From Chenopodium formosanum (lineage: Eukaryota; Streptophyta; Magnoliopsida; Caryophyllales; Amaranthaceae), in the NCBI GenBank assembly GCA_024500155.1, contig CM044877.1, positions 75,224,001-75,288,000 of the forward strand: a stretch of 64,000 nt of DNA, given 5' to 3'. The notes beneath the pieces were generated by a model that saw only the letters and a list, made by a program, of their open reading frames with translations, made no database searches and was not told the origin of the DNA. Position numbers and translations under genes: made by a program. This document shows, in pieces, positions 23,895 through 35,693 of the stretch (positions are counted from its first letter, which is position 1; each line of letters opens with the position of its first letter).

Positions 23895-24724
23895 TGTTTT
23901 TTGTGTTTTTTTTTTTTTAGAAAAAAAAAAAAAAAAAAGAAATAACCCCAATATGGTGGTTGGAACTCCTGAAGAAAAAAAAAAAAAGAAACATTCCAAT
24001 TAGATTCTTAGCATATGTTCTCCATAATACGATGTACGTATCCATGAGACCATGACACAAATGACTGTAATGGTAAACAATAAGGTCACATATTACACAC
24101 AAGTACACAACAATCTGGTACATCTTACAGGTCAATCTAGAAGTAATACGGAGTATATTTGTTTATAACGGTCTAACGGACCATGTGTTGGACAAAGTTT
24201 GGCATTTCCGCTCATATAAAGATCGAGAAAGAGGCAATAAGTCTATTGTAGACCCTGGTCCATCTAGAACTAGATGGACCACTGGGCCAATATACACTAC
24301 AAACCTCATATCTTGCGGCCTAAACACTCTCAAAATTTATTCAGTTTCTTTCTTTATGTTATTTCGCTGCAACAATATATTTCTCTCCTTTGCAACAGCT
24401 TTCATTTATTACTTTCATTTCATTTTTCAATTGCTCAACTAGTTATCTCTCTCCTCTATGAATATCCATGGAAGATAAACAAGAAAAAGGTCCAGAAAGG
24501 TAATTAAATATCTGAACAACTTAAAACTTCTTTAGATTTCTTTAAATTCGTTAATTGATTTCCTTTGAAATTGTTGTAATTTGTTAAAATTATTTAAATT
24601 TTTGTAATTTGTGAATAATTTCATAACATTTTTCACATTTTTTTTAGAAACTTGACAAATTATTCTACAAGTAGTGATGAAGATGAATTGTTGAAGCTAA
24701 TCCAATCGATTTCAAGGCATGCAT
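22715..24724. other. Intergenic, unrecognised
   Basis: A 63-codon open frame at 22784-22975 (contains VKQHIDDGLGEPRIVEGRG) has somewhat higher GC, but I do not recognise it. Long T and A homopolymer runs at 23864-23938 could fold back. A 24-bp palindrome, GGTCCATCTAG and its complement, lies at about 24259-24282; a related palindrome occurs near 25800. Confidence 0.5.
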
Positions 24725-25252
24725 TGGTACAGTGCAATTGTTTGGATATTTTTACCAAATGTTCAAAATTTGCGATGTTCAGATAAAAAGTTCAAATTTT
24801 GAAATTGTTCAGATTTTTTTTACTAAATGTTCAAAAGTAAAGGTGTGGTACATTGCGATTGTTCAAATATTTTTACTAAATATTCAAATTTTACGATGTT
24901 AGGATTTTTTTTTACTAAATGCTCAAAATATGCAATTGTTCAATTTTTTTTACAAAATGTTCAAAACTATAGGCGTGATACATTGCGATTGTTCAAATTT
25001 TTTACTAAATGTTCAAAAAATTTGATGTTTAGTTCAAATTTTTTTACTAAATGTTCAAAATTTGCAATCGTTCAGATTTTTTTTTACTAAATGTACAAAA
25101 GTATGGGCATGGTACAATGCGATTGTTCAAATATTTTTACTAAATGTTCAAAATTTTCGATGTTTTGTTCGGATTTTTTTTACTAAATGTTCAAAATTTG
25201 CAATCGTTCATAATTTTTTAGTAAATGTTCAAAAGTATAGGCGTAGTACATA
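24725..25252. repeat. Higher-order AT-rich minisatellite
   Basis: A tandem array built from monomers of about 40-50 bp sharing TTTTTACTAAATGTTCAAAA. Every third monomer carries a distinct extension (GGCGTGGTACATTGCGATTG and variants), giving a higher-order unit of roughly 125-130 bp repeated about four times. Conceptual translation repeats FTKCSKF, but A/T homopolymers vary in length, so coding is unlikely. Confidence 0.85.
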
Positions 25253-25995
25253 TAACTAATTTTGAAACAATCAATTAATAAATTTCATACAAATTAATAA
25301 GATCGATAAAATTAATCGATCAAATTAATGAAAACAATAAAAAATATCAATTAATCGATCATAATTGATTGAAATCTATCATAATGGATTGAGATCGATT
25401 AGATTAGCTTCAAGAAATTCAATTAATATTAAAACAAGTATTAAATCCACCAATTCATCTCAAAAACAAAAAAAAAAATCAATATTGGTCACAATGAATT
25501 CAGAATAACTAACTTGGATTGATCACTTTTGAAATTTTGACGGTTTCCGTCATGTTTAATGTAGCAAATCAATGGAAAATATAATGGAAAAAAAAAAAAC
25601 CAAAGAACAGAGGAGAGAGGAAATAAGAATTTGAAAAACAAAAGAATTATAATCGAGAAAGAAAAAAAAGACAATCAGATTAAGAAGGGAAAGAGAGCTC
25701 ATGTGAAGAAGGAAACAAAAAATAACAAAAAAAAAAAAAAAAAAAAAGAAGAAGAAAATGAAGCTGCGTTTAATTCAGAGAAGCATGTGTTTAGTAGTGG
25801 TCCATCTAAAATAGGTGGACCAGTGTTCATAGAAGAATTTATAAGAAAGAGGCCTTATTTATTTTATCATCAACAATTTGGGCTTGTATTAAATAGAGTT
25901 GGACCAAATATATATTTCATATGCCCAAACTAAAAAAAAAAAATAAAAAAAAAAAAAGAGATCTTAGATATCTTGATGAAAAAGATACTCGAAAA
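25253..25995. other. Intergenic, A-rich
   Basis: ATCGATTA-type short repeats at 25290-25410 and long A runs at 25585 and 25727-25746. The palindrome GGTCCATCTAAAATAGGTGGACC at about 25799 echoes that at 24259. No gene supported. Confidence 0.55.
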
Positions 25996-26566
25996 TTGAA
26001 ATCTTAAACCCCACTAAAAGTTCAGTAGCAATATTAGCAGCTGAGGGTTTCGTCTATCTCTGTGTCATTTGCCACCAAAATATTATTCTCAGGTTTTTGT
26101 AATACTCTCTATTTTTTTTTCTTCTCAATTAATTTTATCTATATTTACATAATTTTACCATGATCGTATTATTTTCTTCTCAAAATCATTGTATTGTATC
26201 AGCTTAATTTTCTTTATTCTCACATACATTTGTATAGTACCCCTAGAAAAATAAACAAGTTAATAAGTTATGAGTAGTTAAATCTTGTTACGTAGAGACC
26301 TTGTACAATTTTCTTTTCAATTGGAACTTGTTTTAATTTGTAATATTCACGCACAATGTTGTTTATTTTTTGCGATCTTAAAAACATATGATCGCGTCTT
26401 GTAAATTCTTGTTACCATTAAAGTTATGCATTAATACGTGTGTATATCTACCCATACAGAGTTGCAATTAAAATAAAACGGAGGAAGTAACATATATCTT
26501 TGTTAATATGATATTGTTTTAACACAAGTGTTTGCTAATCAGGGCAGGTACCCTTGCCTAGACAAT

Positions 26567-28944
26567 ATGATGAATCAATGGAGTACGAAGCTGCGGCGAT
26601 TTGGCTTCGCGGTTTCAAAGTTAGTTAGTGTAGGCATGGTTGGAGTGTTTGGTGCCTACTCATTACATAACAGCTTTTACAGTGTAGCTCCTGGGTGTCG
26701 AGCTATAATTTTTAGCCGCATTGATGGTATCAAGGATAAGGTAACATAAACGACTCATCATACTTTCCCTTGTTTAGATTTAGTGGTTGTTTGGTTGACA
26801 TAAAAATATACCTGAGGTTTAGTTATGTGGGAATATTAAAAATGGTTTGAATTGGTTGACATATATGCAAATAAAACGTTCAAATGTTCAATCAACCAAA
26901 CAATATTTTACACTTCCAAATACTGGAAATGCCTACTTGATTTCATTTCCCATATTTATGTGTAGGTTTATCCTGAAGGTATACATACAATGGTTCCTTG
27001 GCTGGAGAGGCCAATTATTTACGACATTCGTTCACGTCCCCATGTTGTTGAGAGTACCACTGGAAGCCATGACCTTCAAATGGTATGTGTTCATGTTTGT
27101 TTACCTGTTGATTATCTTGTACAATTACGGAGCAAAGTTTATAGATGTCAACTAGGTTAGTTGGCAAAGTTGGCATCAGTTATTGTGTCATCAACACGAA
27201 AAAAAAAAAAGATAGGCAGTGTAAATACTACAAGTACTTAAATTTGTTGTATGGATTAGTTATGCTCATTATGTTTTTCAGTTGAAAATAACAAACTCTT
27301 TGGAATTGATGCTCTGAAGTTTATGAAACAGATTAATATAGGAATTCGTGTCCTTTTTCGTCCAAAAGTTGATGAATTACCAAGAATCTATAGACATCTA
27401 GGCGAGGACTATGACGAAAGAGTGCTACCTTCTATCATTCATGAAACTCTTAAGGCTGTAATTGCCCAATACAATGCTAGTCAGCTCCTTACTCAAAGAG
27501 AGGTAATGTTTTATTATCGATTTTGATTCAATGTTACTCGGACTAGGGTACTCATATCTAAAGTGTTACACGTACTATACTTAACTACGTTATGCAAAGT
27601 TTCCATAAGCTTTGTAGGAGTGTTAAGAATATGACACGAGTGCTTGAGGTGAAATGAAAAGTTTTCGGAAATGAATGTTGAAATTTGTTTGTTGCAGAAT
27701 GTCAGTAGGGAGATACGAAAGATATTAACGGAGAGGGCATCCAATTTCTTCATAGAAGTTGATGATGTGTCGATTACGAGTTTGAATTTCGGAAAGGAGT
27801 TTACAGAATCAATCGAAGCCAAGCAGATTGCTCAACAAGATGCTGAGAGGACTAAGTTTGTTGTAGAGAAAGCTGAGCAGGAGAAACAAAGTGCTATCAT
27901 CAGAGCTCAGGTGATTTACTCACAACTCTTTCTTTCTTTAGTCTTTCGTGTTATAAATAAAGTTGGTTATTGGGCTAGTGTGGCGGATCTTGGAACTTTT
28001 TCTTTTAGGGGCCAATTCAAAAATACAATATGAACGAAAACAAGAAACTAAGCATACATTTATTAGTGACCTGTTTATTTATTATCAATGCATTACATAC
28101 TAAGTATAATTTTTTTTATCCCAAAGTTATCAGCAGCCAAGCCCCGTTCAATCTCTCTTAGAGCAACTCCAATGGTTGGGAAAAGGGACTAGCTTGCAAA
28201 TATTAAAAATCTTAAGCTAGTAGCTACACCATTGTTGCAAATCTTGTTGATTAGCTTTGTCAAGCAAATTAGTTTTGTAGAGTTAACTTGGCAAATATTT
28301 ATTAGATAAAAAATATTATTAATTTGAAAATAAATTAATTTACAACTAGTTTAACCATTGGAGCAACAAATAGCTTGAATTGTTGTAGCTTGAGAAGTTG
28401 ATGTGGCATGCCAAGCTATTAAATAAATTAGCCAACCATTATAATCCACCCCTAAGCTAGGGCTAGTAAACAATATAAGGGCCGAGCCTGTTGTTATTGG
28501 GTTTTGACCCTCTTATATTGGGTTTTATGACTTTATCATGTGTCTGTAGATAGAGTCATATTTCACAGTAATTTTGTTACGTTGTTTAAATCAATAAAAG
28601 TCACCCCTTAGAAAAAAGAAATATAAGACATCGTCTATAAAATATGAAGTGTTAACGTAATTTCTACTTTTCTCGATGATTCTCCCACCCTCCGAGTTTA
28701 GTAAAACGGGATTGCGAATTTAACATGTTGTGACTAAGTGCAGGGTGAAGCAAAGAGTGCCGAGCTAATTGGCGAGGCGGTGTCCAATAATCAGGCATTC
28801 ATAGCATTGAGACACATTGAAGCATCAAAAGAGACAGCACAAACAATTTCAAATGCAGAGAACAAAGTGTATATGTCTTCAGATAATCTCTTAATTGACC
28901 TTAAGAGCTTAAACATTGAATCTGCCAAAGGTTCCAACAAGTAA
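26567..28944 (+). CDS. Prohibitin, type II (PHB1/2/6-like), five coding exons
   Basis: Exons 26567-26740, 26966-27082, 27332-27502, 27698-27910 and 28744-28944 join to 876 nt (291 residues). Prohibitins form ring complexes in the mitochondrial inner membrane with an N-terminal anchor. Here residues about 15-40 are hydrophobic, then the SPFH/PHB domain follows (APGCRAIIFSRIDGIKDK, YPEGIHTMVPWLERPIIYD, LPSIIHETLKAVIAQYNAS, REIRKILTERASNF), with a coiled-coil tail (EAKQIAQQDAERTKFVVEKAEQ). The GIKDK, QREIRKIL-type and NKVY features favour the type-II group. The start is the first of two ATGs after a likely 5'-UTR acceptor at 26542; a non-coding leader exon may lie near 26000-26090. Odd point: the strong acceptor at 27281 would read LKITNSLELML then stop, so the frame needs the weaker AG at 27331. 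The gene may be functional with shifted splicing, or a decaying paralogue. Confidence 0.82.
28161..28452. mobile_element. MITE in prohibitin intron 4
   Basis: Left end GAGCAACTCCAATGGTTGG; right end CCAACCATTATAATCC is a partial inverted copy. AGCTTG motifs also pair inside both ends. TTA precedes and TAA follows, suggesting a Tourist-type element. The ends are approximate. Confidence 0.45.
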
Positions 28945-29819
28945 ATGATTCACTTGCCAAGGAAAATAGACAATTAGTTTGTCGAAAGTACTTTTTCCAA
29001 TTTCTAAATAGGAATTGTTATGGGCAATTTTGTTTTTGGCAAGTTATGTGCTCTAACTACAAACTACTGACCTATTTTGATCAAACAATCCTAGTGATTG
29101 CCAAAAAAAAATATGGTCATCCTTTTTTTTTTTTTCTATATTTGATTTATTGTAAAATTGTTAATAATAGTGTTCGGTTCTTTTCACAACATGTTGTGCT
29201 ATAGTTCTTTTCCCAAGAATCAACTTCAGTCATGAAGATGATCCGATTAAACCATCTCTTTTTTACGAAGTATTTTATTATCAATAAAATCCTCTATCCT
29301 CATGAGTCATGACCAAAAAATCAAAAAAATGTTAGCTATTACTATCCATTAGTTTGATTGTAAGGGAAAATATTAGTCTATGACTTGAGCAATGTCCTTC
29401 ATTTTTGTAATTAATTAATATAAAAAAATGTTAATTAATAGGGATACAAGTTTACTACTTAACTAACACCGTACCAATGAAACTTGGAGGATCAAATTAA
29501 ATTATTTAATTATATGCTTAATTAAGAGCATGGAACTAACTCTCTCACCATATATACATTGAATATATGCATACGTGAGATGTTATGTGCATGAAAAAAA
29601 AAAAAAAACGTTTGTTTTCTTAAAATCCCCAAGACTCTGAAAGAGAAATTAGTTGACAATGATATCTTACAAAGTTACACAATTCAATTCCATGAAAACA
29701 GAATAAGGCAGATAAAGAGCGTTTGGCTTTCTCAATGAAACCTAAATGATATCATATAAATAACCTATTAATGTTTAGCAAACTTTACAATTAAATTGTG
29801 AAAATGAGAATAAATCTAA
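28945..29819. other. Prohibitin 3' UTR and intergenic DNA
   Basis: AT-rich with homopolymer runs; no gene seen. Confidence 0.6.
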
Positions 29820-29988
29820 GGGTTTGTTCACATTTACTAAACTGAATTGATTGGAGCTGGGCTGAACTGAACTGAACTGAATATTTTATGAGAGAAGAAA
29901 ATTAGGAGCAGATGAACTGAACTGAACTGATTGGAGCAGAACTGAATTGAACTAAATTGAACTTAAATTAAGTGAATTGAACAGGCCC
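29820..29988. mobile_element. TTCAG-rich MITE, copy 2 (opposite orientation)
   Basis: GGGTTTGTTCAC at the left and GAACAGGCCC at the right, flanked by TAA (29817-29819 and 29989-29991). The interior is (CTGAA)n plus GAATATTTTATGAGAGAAG. Confidence 0.7.
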
Positions 29989-30035
29989 TAAGTTTTTTTA
30001 TATAATAGAGAATGATTATCAATAAGAGATATTTA

Positions 30036-30137
30036 GGGCTTGTTCTCTTACGTTAATTTTCAGTTTAGTTCAGTTCTTAATTTCCTTCTCTCATAAAATA
30101 TTCATTTCAGTTCAGCTCAGTCAATCAGAACAGACCC
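30036..30137. mobile_element. TTCAG-rich MITE, copy 3
   Basis: GGGCTTGTTCTC to CAGAACAGACCC, flanked by TTA (30033-30035 and 30138-30140). A short version with few pentamers, only 47 bp from copy 2 and in the opposite orientation. Confidence 0.72.
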
Positions 30138-30140
30138 TTA

Positions 30141-30910
30141 GGCAAGATAATACTACATTGACAAAAACAGCTTAAATATAAGAATCTACACTTTTGACAT
30201 CAGAAACTTGTAAAAGTATACACTCAAGTATATGTTTGATAATTTCTCCTTCTCTTCTTTTTAAAAAATGTACTAAATGCTCCAAAGGAATGATCTTTCG
30301 GTTATAATGGAATCTTCCTTTTCATTATTTGATTTGAAGTCCATGGATGAGATTGTTAGATGATTCTCAACTTCTCATAGTTTGAACATAACTAATAATT
30401 AAAGAACTATATATACACCTAGTTAAACGATGTGATTAGTCCAATATTAAGGAACCAATAAATAAGATTAGCATATACGGTCCATAGAATTTTCAAAACC
30501 AACAATAGTTGGCCTTGGCCACCTTATATTAAAATCATTAAAACTTGCGTGAAATGGGTCCCACTACCCACAAAAGGGCAAACATCTTTACCATACTAGA
30601 CCATTATTCTTATGAAACTTATTAGTGGAAAAATAATGAAGAAAATGTCATCTTTATTTTATGTTATATTCATATATGAAGGTAGTTTTTTGGTTGCCTC
30701 TTTCTTTGGCTAGTGATAATAATGGTCGGCGCAAACCCATGTGTGCCGCGTTGGACCGTCATCGATATCTCCCACTCCCAAACAAGCAAGCATAACTCAC
30801 TTCAAACTGTGGGAACAAACGAACAATAATATAATTGCTATTTTATCATTATTTACTTGTGTGTAAATGCATTTACGTGACAACTTTTTGAAGTTTGAAT
30901 TTTTTTTAAA
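30141..30910. other. Intergenic, nothing recognised
   Basis: AT-rich spacer without a gene-like frame. Confidence 0.6.
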
Positions 30911-31304
30911 GAAATATTGTGAAAAACTACCTATTATAGTCTAGAATTTGCGAGAAACTACCTATTAAAAAAAATGTTGTAATTGACTATCTAATTTTTA
31001 AAAATTTTGTAATTTACTACCTTACACCGGATTATGAAGGAGTTTAACCAAAATTCTCCGGCGTCACGTGACACTTAATGACCCTTTTCTTTTCCAAATT
31101 TTCTCACAATTTTCCCACGTGATGGTCACTAAGTGTCACGTGACCAAGTCAACGCCGGAAAATTTAGATCAAACTTCATAATCCGGCGTAAGGTAGTAAA
31201 TTACAACATTTTTCAAAAGTTAGGTAGTCAATTACAACATTTTTTTTAATAGGTAGTTTCTCGCAAATTCTGGACTATAATAGGTAGTTTTTCACAAAAT
31301 TTCC
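30911..31304. mobile_element. Mutator-like foldback MITE
   Basis: Long inverted arms (about 30911-31078 and 31129-31304) pair over most of their length; both contain GAAAAACTACCTATTATAG or its complement, and CCGGATTATGAAG. The unpaired centre is about 50 bp. The flanks TTTTTTAAA (30902-30910) and TTTTTTAAT (31305-31313) agree at 8 of 9 bases, as expected of a 9-bp Mutator-type duplication. The arms carry ACGTG cores (CACGTG twice). Confidence 0.78.
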
Positions 31305-32638
31305 TTTTTTTAATAATCAATGGTGTGTAGACTTTAGAGTCTCTCTTTCTCTTCTTAACTTAAAGAGGATGGTGTTCAATGTATGTGTGTATGTCTAACA
31401 TATTCCCATAATTCCATAAGTGATGTGTTTTATAAGTGTTTTTATCCGTAACTCATATGAATCACGCGTCACTTCATGTTTAATACTTTATTTTATATGT
31501 GATCCTATTAGGAATTCAACGAGTCTATAAATTGTTGATGATGTAATGCTGACATAAAATATGAATAAAGTAAAATATTTTGGACACTAACAAATAAAGA
31601 AGTTTGAATTGTTGATTGAAGCATATTGTGATATGTAAACTTCGCAGATATAACATTATTTGTTCTACTAATTCGGTGAATAAGTCAAGATCGAAATGTT
31701 AATGAGATGAGTTTAGATGCGGATATTGGTCCCTCTTCTATATCCATCTAGACTTTCGTATCTATTTCCACCACTAAAATGGGGCAGATGCGGGATAATA
31801 GATTTGTCTTCAATCTTTAATAAAACTCGCATCCATTGGCGTCTTTAAGCCAAATAAATCAGCTAGCTACTAACAATTGACTGTAATATAAAACAAGAGT
31901 ACTATCCAACAAATATGAATTCCATGTTACTAAAAGAAAAGGAAAACAAACTTGGTTTTTCTTTTGACATACCTACTTCTATTTCATCATGTCTTATGGA
32001 ATATACAATAATATTCCCGTCTATATAATTCTGAATTTATTTGTTAAAATACAGTAATTTTCTTACTCCGTTAGTAACTCTCTCTCCTCTCATACCACTT
32101 TCTATCACCTCTTTTTCTTTTCTCTATCCAAGAACAAAATTTTTGGACAATTATAAACATTATTTATGTATGAACTTGATTTTGACACCAAAAAACTGAA
32201 ATTCGAAAATATAATATATCGTATCCAAATTGTCCCCATAAAATTATATAAATTCCTAATCAACAAACTCTACAACAAGCTAACAAAAATTGATCTCTAA
32301 AAAACAAAACAAAATTAAAATAACATTATTTTTTTTTGGCCAGATCATTGAACTTCAACTAACTCAATCTTTATACATACCAAATCTTACAAAAGAGTAT
32401 ACCAATTAATACGCAAACTTGATACTCAAATAGTCTAGTATTAATAAATCAATTAAAATTAAACATTTTTTTTTTTTGGTGCAAATTAAAATTAAACATA
32501 AACTATATATTTAATTCAACCAACCAAATAGCATGATAATATTAATTAACAACCGTAACCACCTAAAAATCTAGCCCATTACATGATAGAATTTGGCTTT
32601 TAATTTTATTTGGATATGTAAGAAGTCATCGTCAATGC
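31305..32638. other. Intergenic upstream of the glutaredoxin gene
   Basis: AT-rich with homopolymers; no gene or clear element. Confidence 0.6.
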
Positions 32639-32757
32639 TTACGTCATTCCATACATTTTCCAGCAATTATTGACGTCATCAACGACCCACTCACAGTGTA
32701 AGTGACGCTATTTATGACGTCATTCTTACCCCACCTTCTATCCTATAGTTGACGTCC
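32639..32757. promoter_or_regulatory. Cluster of five TGACG (TGA/bZIP) sites, as-1-like
   Basis: Within 120 bp upstream of the TATA box: TTACGTCA (32639), palindromic TGACGTCA (32671-32678), TGACG (32703-32707), TGACGTCA (32715-32722) and TGACGTCC (32750-32757). Paired TGACG motifs make up as-1-like elements bound by TGA factors. The Arabidopsis GRXC9/GRX480 promoter is known to be driven by such elements in the salicylic-acid response, and the encoded protein itself binds TGA factors. Confidence 0.85.
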
Positions 32758-32779
32758 AACTCATCACCCTTTCTCTTCC

Positions 32780-32787
32780 TATATAAA
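32780..32787 (+). promoter_or_regulatory. TATA box of the glutaredoxin gene
   Basis: TATATAAA, 126 bp before the ATG and 23 bp after the last TGACG site. Confidence 0.8.
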
Positions 32788-32912
32788 TTCCACCCTTTCC
32801 CACCAACCAAACTCCCCCTTTTCTCCACTATTTTTATTTTCTCTCATAATATTATTTCAAAACTTTATATTATAACTCCAAATATTATTTATACTTGTAC
32901 ACATATTGTGTA

Positions 32913-33356
32913 ATGCAAGAGGCATTGCCCTATAAGAGATGGGAGGTACTCCCACCGGTACCGGTGGCGAGTACCTCCTCTGATAGTGGTGGTAATAGTG
33001 GGAGTAACAATGTTAATAATGGTAATACAATGGAGAGTTTGGTGAAGGAGAATCCGGTGATCGTGTTCGGAAAGCGAGGTTGTTGTATGTGTCATGTGGT
33101 AAGGAAATTGTTGCTTGGGTTAGGAGTTAATCCTCCTGTGTTTGAGATTGATAGTAGTAATGCTAATGAATCTCTTTTGATTAATTCTTTATCAAAATTT
33201 GTAGTCAATAATAATAATAATAGTGTAAACACCTTGCAATTTCCTTTGGTGTTTGTGGGTGGTGAGCTTTTTGGTGGCCTAGAAAAAGTTATGGCTACTC
33301 ATCTTTCCGGTGAATTGGTGCCTATTCTCAAACAAGCCGGCGCGTTATGGCTCTAA
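32913..33356 (+). CDS. GRXC9: CC-type glutaredoxin, GRXC9/GRX480 (ROXY19) type
   Basis: Single-exon gene of 147 residues. CC-type glutaredoxins are plant-specific thioredoxin-fold proteins that act with TGA transcription factors rather than mainly as bulk reductases. The active-site motif CCMC is at residues 57-60 in GKRGCCMCHVVRKLLLGLGVNP. The substrate-site region LFGGLEKVMATHLSGELVPIL and the C-terminal ALWL (144-147), needed for TGA binding in the ROXY group, are intact. The RGCCMCHVVR...LGVNP and ATHLSGELVPIL stretches match Arabidopsis GRXC9/GRX480 better than ROXY1/2. The N-terminal 40 residues (MQEALPYKRWEVLPP then Ser/Gly/Asn-rich) are low complexity, as is an Asn run before the TLQFPLVFVGG strand. 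ATG at 32913 is the first in frame. The promoter carries TGA sites, suggesting salicylate or TGA-dependent feedback. Confidence 0.93.
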   Translation: MQEALPYKRWEVLPPVPVASTSSDSGGNSGSNNVNNGNTMESLVKENPVIVFGKRGCCMCHVVRKLLLGLGVNPPVFEIDSSNANESLLINSLSKFVVNNNNNSVNTLQFPLVFVGGELFGGLEKVMATHLSGELVPILKQAGALWL

Positions 33357-34007
33357 ACCACTACTGCATCCGTACGAGTTTAGCAAATTGAAGTATTATA
33401 TCAACGTGACAATTAATTCTATCCGAGAAAATAGTTTAAATTTACAAAAATACTTTGGTTCTCCATAAATAATTGTCTTTTTTCATATTACATGAGTTAA
33501 ATGATAAATATTTTGAACCAAATCAATGGGAGAATCTATTGATGTATGAGAAATTTTACAAGTGCTAGTTGTCATGATAACTTTTTACAAGTTTTTAATA
33601 GAAGGTAGGTTTTCTTGTACATTACTATTATCATTATTCATGGTTGTGTATGTAGACCATAAAGAAAATGATGGTGTTTATTAATATTAAATGATTTTAT
33701 TACATGAAATGAAAATAAAAAAATTGAAGAATGATTTTGTTTTGTTGTTGGTTTATTTTTATTCCCTTTATCCAATTTCGGTGCATGTTCGTCTCTTTAG
33801 TCATTTCATCATCAATGGATTGAGATGATATCATAAGATGATATCAATGGATTGAGGGTTTAAATGTCGTTGTCCACGTGTCATTAATAGTTCAGGATTA
33901 GGTTTGCAACCGTTGACGTGGTCCACCCTTTATGAATTATTATAATACTCCATAGTAATATTGCTTATCATCAACTGGTGGATATAAGAAAATTGACTTT
34001 TACCTGA
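33357..34007. other. Glutaredoxin 3' region and intergenic DNA
   Basis: AT-rich. A local direct/inverted motif GATGATATCA occurs twice near 33825-33850. No gene. Confidence 0.55.
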
Positions 34008-34220
34008 CTCACTCTGTTTTTTTAAAAAAATATTTCAGTTTGAAATTTATTATCTACTAGTATATATTTTGTATAAAATTAAATAGTCATATTGGTATTT
34101 GTTAAAAACTTTATATAATCTACAAGTATACAATATTCATAATTAAAAATATTTTCAGTCAAAGTTCAACATTGGCAATTATAACGATTAAATTAGGTAC
34201 TTAAATAAACACAAAGGGAG
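34008..34220. mobile_element. Degenerate Stowaway-like MITE
   Basis: The left end CTCACTCTGTTTTTTTAA and right end ACACAAAGGGAG (followed by TA) are weak inverted repeats. The interior resembles other Stowaway copies here (AAGTTCAACATTGGC). Boundaries uncertain. Confidence 0.4.
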
Positions 34221-35434
34221 TATGTAATATGATGAATTCCTAACTCGAAATTGAAATATATGGTGTCGAGTATTTGATAGTTTATGAGTTAAAATTACTT
34301 GATAGTTTATTTTGGCTAATTTAAGTGACTTGCCACACACCTAAAAATGACTTGAGCCAAAATAAATACAGTACATTCAAACAATATCTTGCATGTGATG
34401 TACGAGTATCAATCAGTGCTTGGTCTTATGTCCAAAAAAATTAAGAAAACAACTTCGCCAAAAAAAAAAGTTAGATATTACTCATATTAGCAGATTTGTG
34501 AACTTTGTTTAATTTGCAGCTATATTCCACCTTTTAGAAGTATATTAGAACAATTTTGTTAGAAAACAGCTTTTACAAAAATATTGATTGTCTTCAAACA
34601 ACACAAGTGTGATTCTAAATCGCCCATCAATTATAATATTTTACTTGTGCCTTATTAAATACTCCATCCGTTTCTAAAAAAAAATTAAAAAAAATCTCAG
34701 TTTGAGATTAATTAGCTGTGGATTTTTTCTTGTGTTTAGACTGCTTTAAAAAGTCTAAACATAATCTTGACACGGCCCAATTATTACAATAGTTCAGCCT
34801 CTAGAAACCCGACTAGAAAATGTGACACAAATCACAAAATTACGCTTTGAGCAACTTCTTTGGCATTGTACATACAAGCTGCCTACCAGTCAACTCTAAA
34901 TTTCAGGTAGTCAAGTCAAAGATTTTGAAAGTGCAAAACACTAATCCACAATCATCAACATTTAGATCACTAAGTAACCATTGATATCATTAATTATATA
35001 CGGAGTAAAAATAAAAATTATACTCGTATTAAAAAAAAAAAAAAAAAAAAAATCTAACATGATCTTACAAGTCTATATAATTCTTACTCCGTAATAGCAG
35101 ATATGGAGTATAATTATTAAATGAAGGTCAAAGTGAAAATACTGACCAAAATGAAACAACTTAAATTCCGAGGATTTAACAAACAAAATATGTTTTTTTT
35201 TTTTAAAAAAAAAATCTACCATAAAGCGAAAAATCTTTAAATCCTGTTAAGATTGTTAACCTGTATAGTTTGAGTGAAACTATTATGATTATTACTAAAT
35301 TAATTATAGCTTTCAAATGATGTTTTGGCCAATAAAAATCAGTACACATACATATAACACCCAAAATAAACATGACATGTAATAAGGTTATAAAATGGAA
35401 GTATTATTTCATGACAAATGATAGATATAGAATA
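34221..35434. other. Intergenic, nothing recognised
   Basis: AT-rich, with poly-A runs and a fragmentary Stowaway terminus (ACTCCATCCGTTTC) near 34662. No gene. Confidence 0.55.
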
Positions 35435-35693
35435 CTCCCTCTGTCTCATAATACATGACACAGTCAAACATTGCACACATGGCAATACACTAGTTTGACT
35501 TTATTTTCATATAATTAAATATTAATAAAAAATATTTTTAAAATAATATTATGAAACTTTATATTTAAACCATCTTACAATAGATTATATGATAAAATAT
35601 ATTTTTATTATATTAGTAAAAAATTATGGTCAAACCTAATACATGAATAGTGAAAAAAAATTCAAATTCTTATATATTATGAGACGGAGGGAG
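35435..35693. mobile_element. Stowaway-like MITE
   Basis: Left CTCCCTCTGTCTCATAATA and right TATTATGAGACGGAGGGAG are close inverted repeats. TA precedes the left end; TT follows the right end, probably a mutated TA. 259 bp. Confidence 0.78.

Noticed and set aside
24827..25259. Cys/Lys/Phe repeat protein (FTKCSK repeats)
   Set aside because: The frame is a by-product of the AAATGTTCAAA minisatellite. Homopolymer length changes would shift the frame, and there is no start context.
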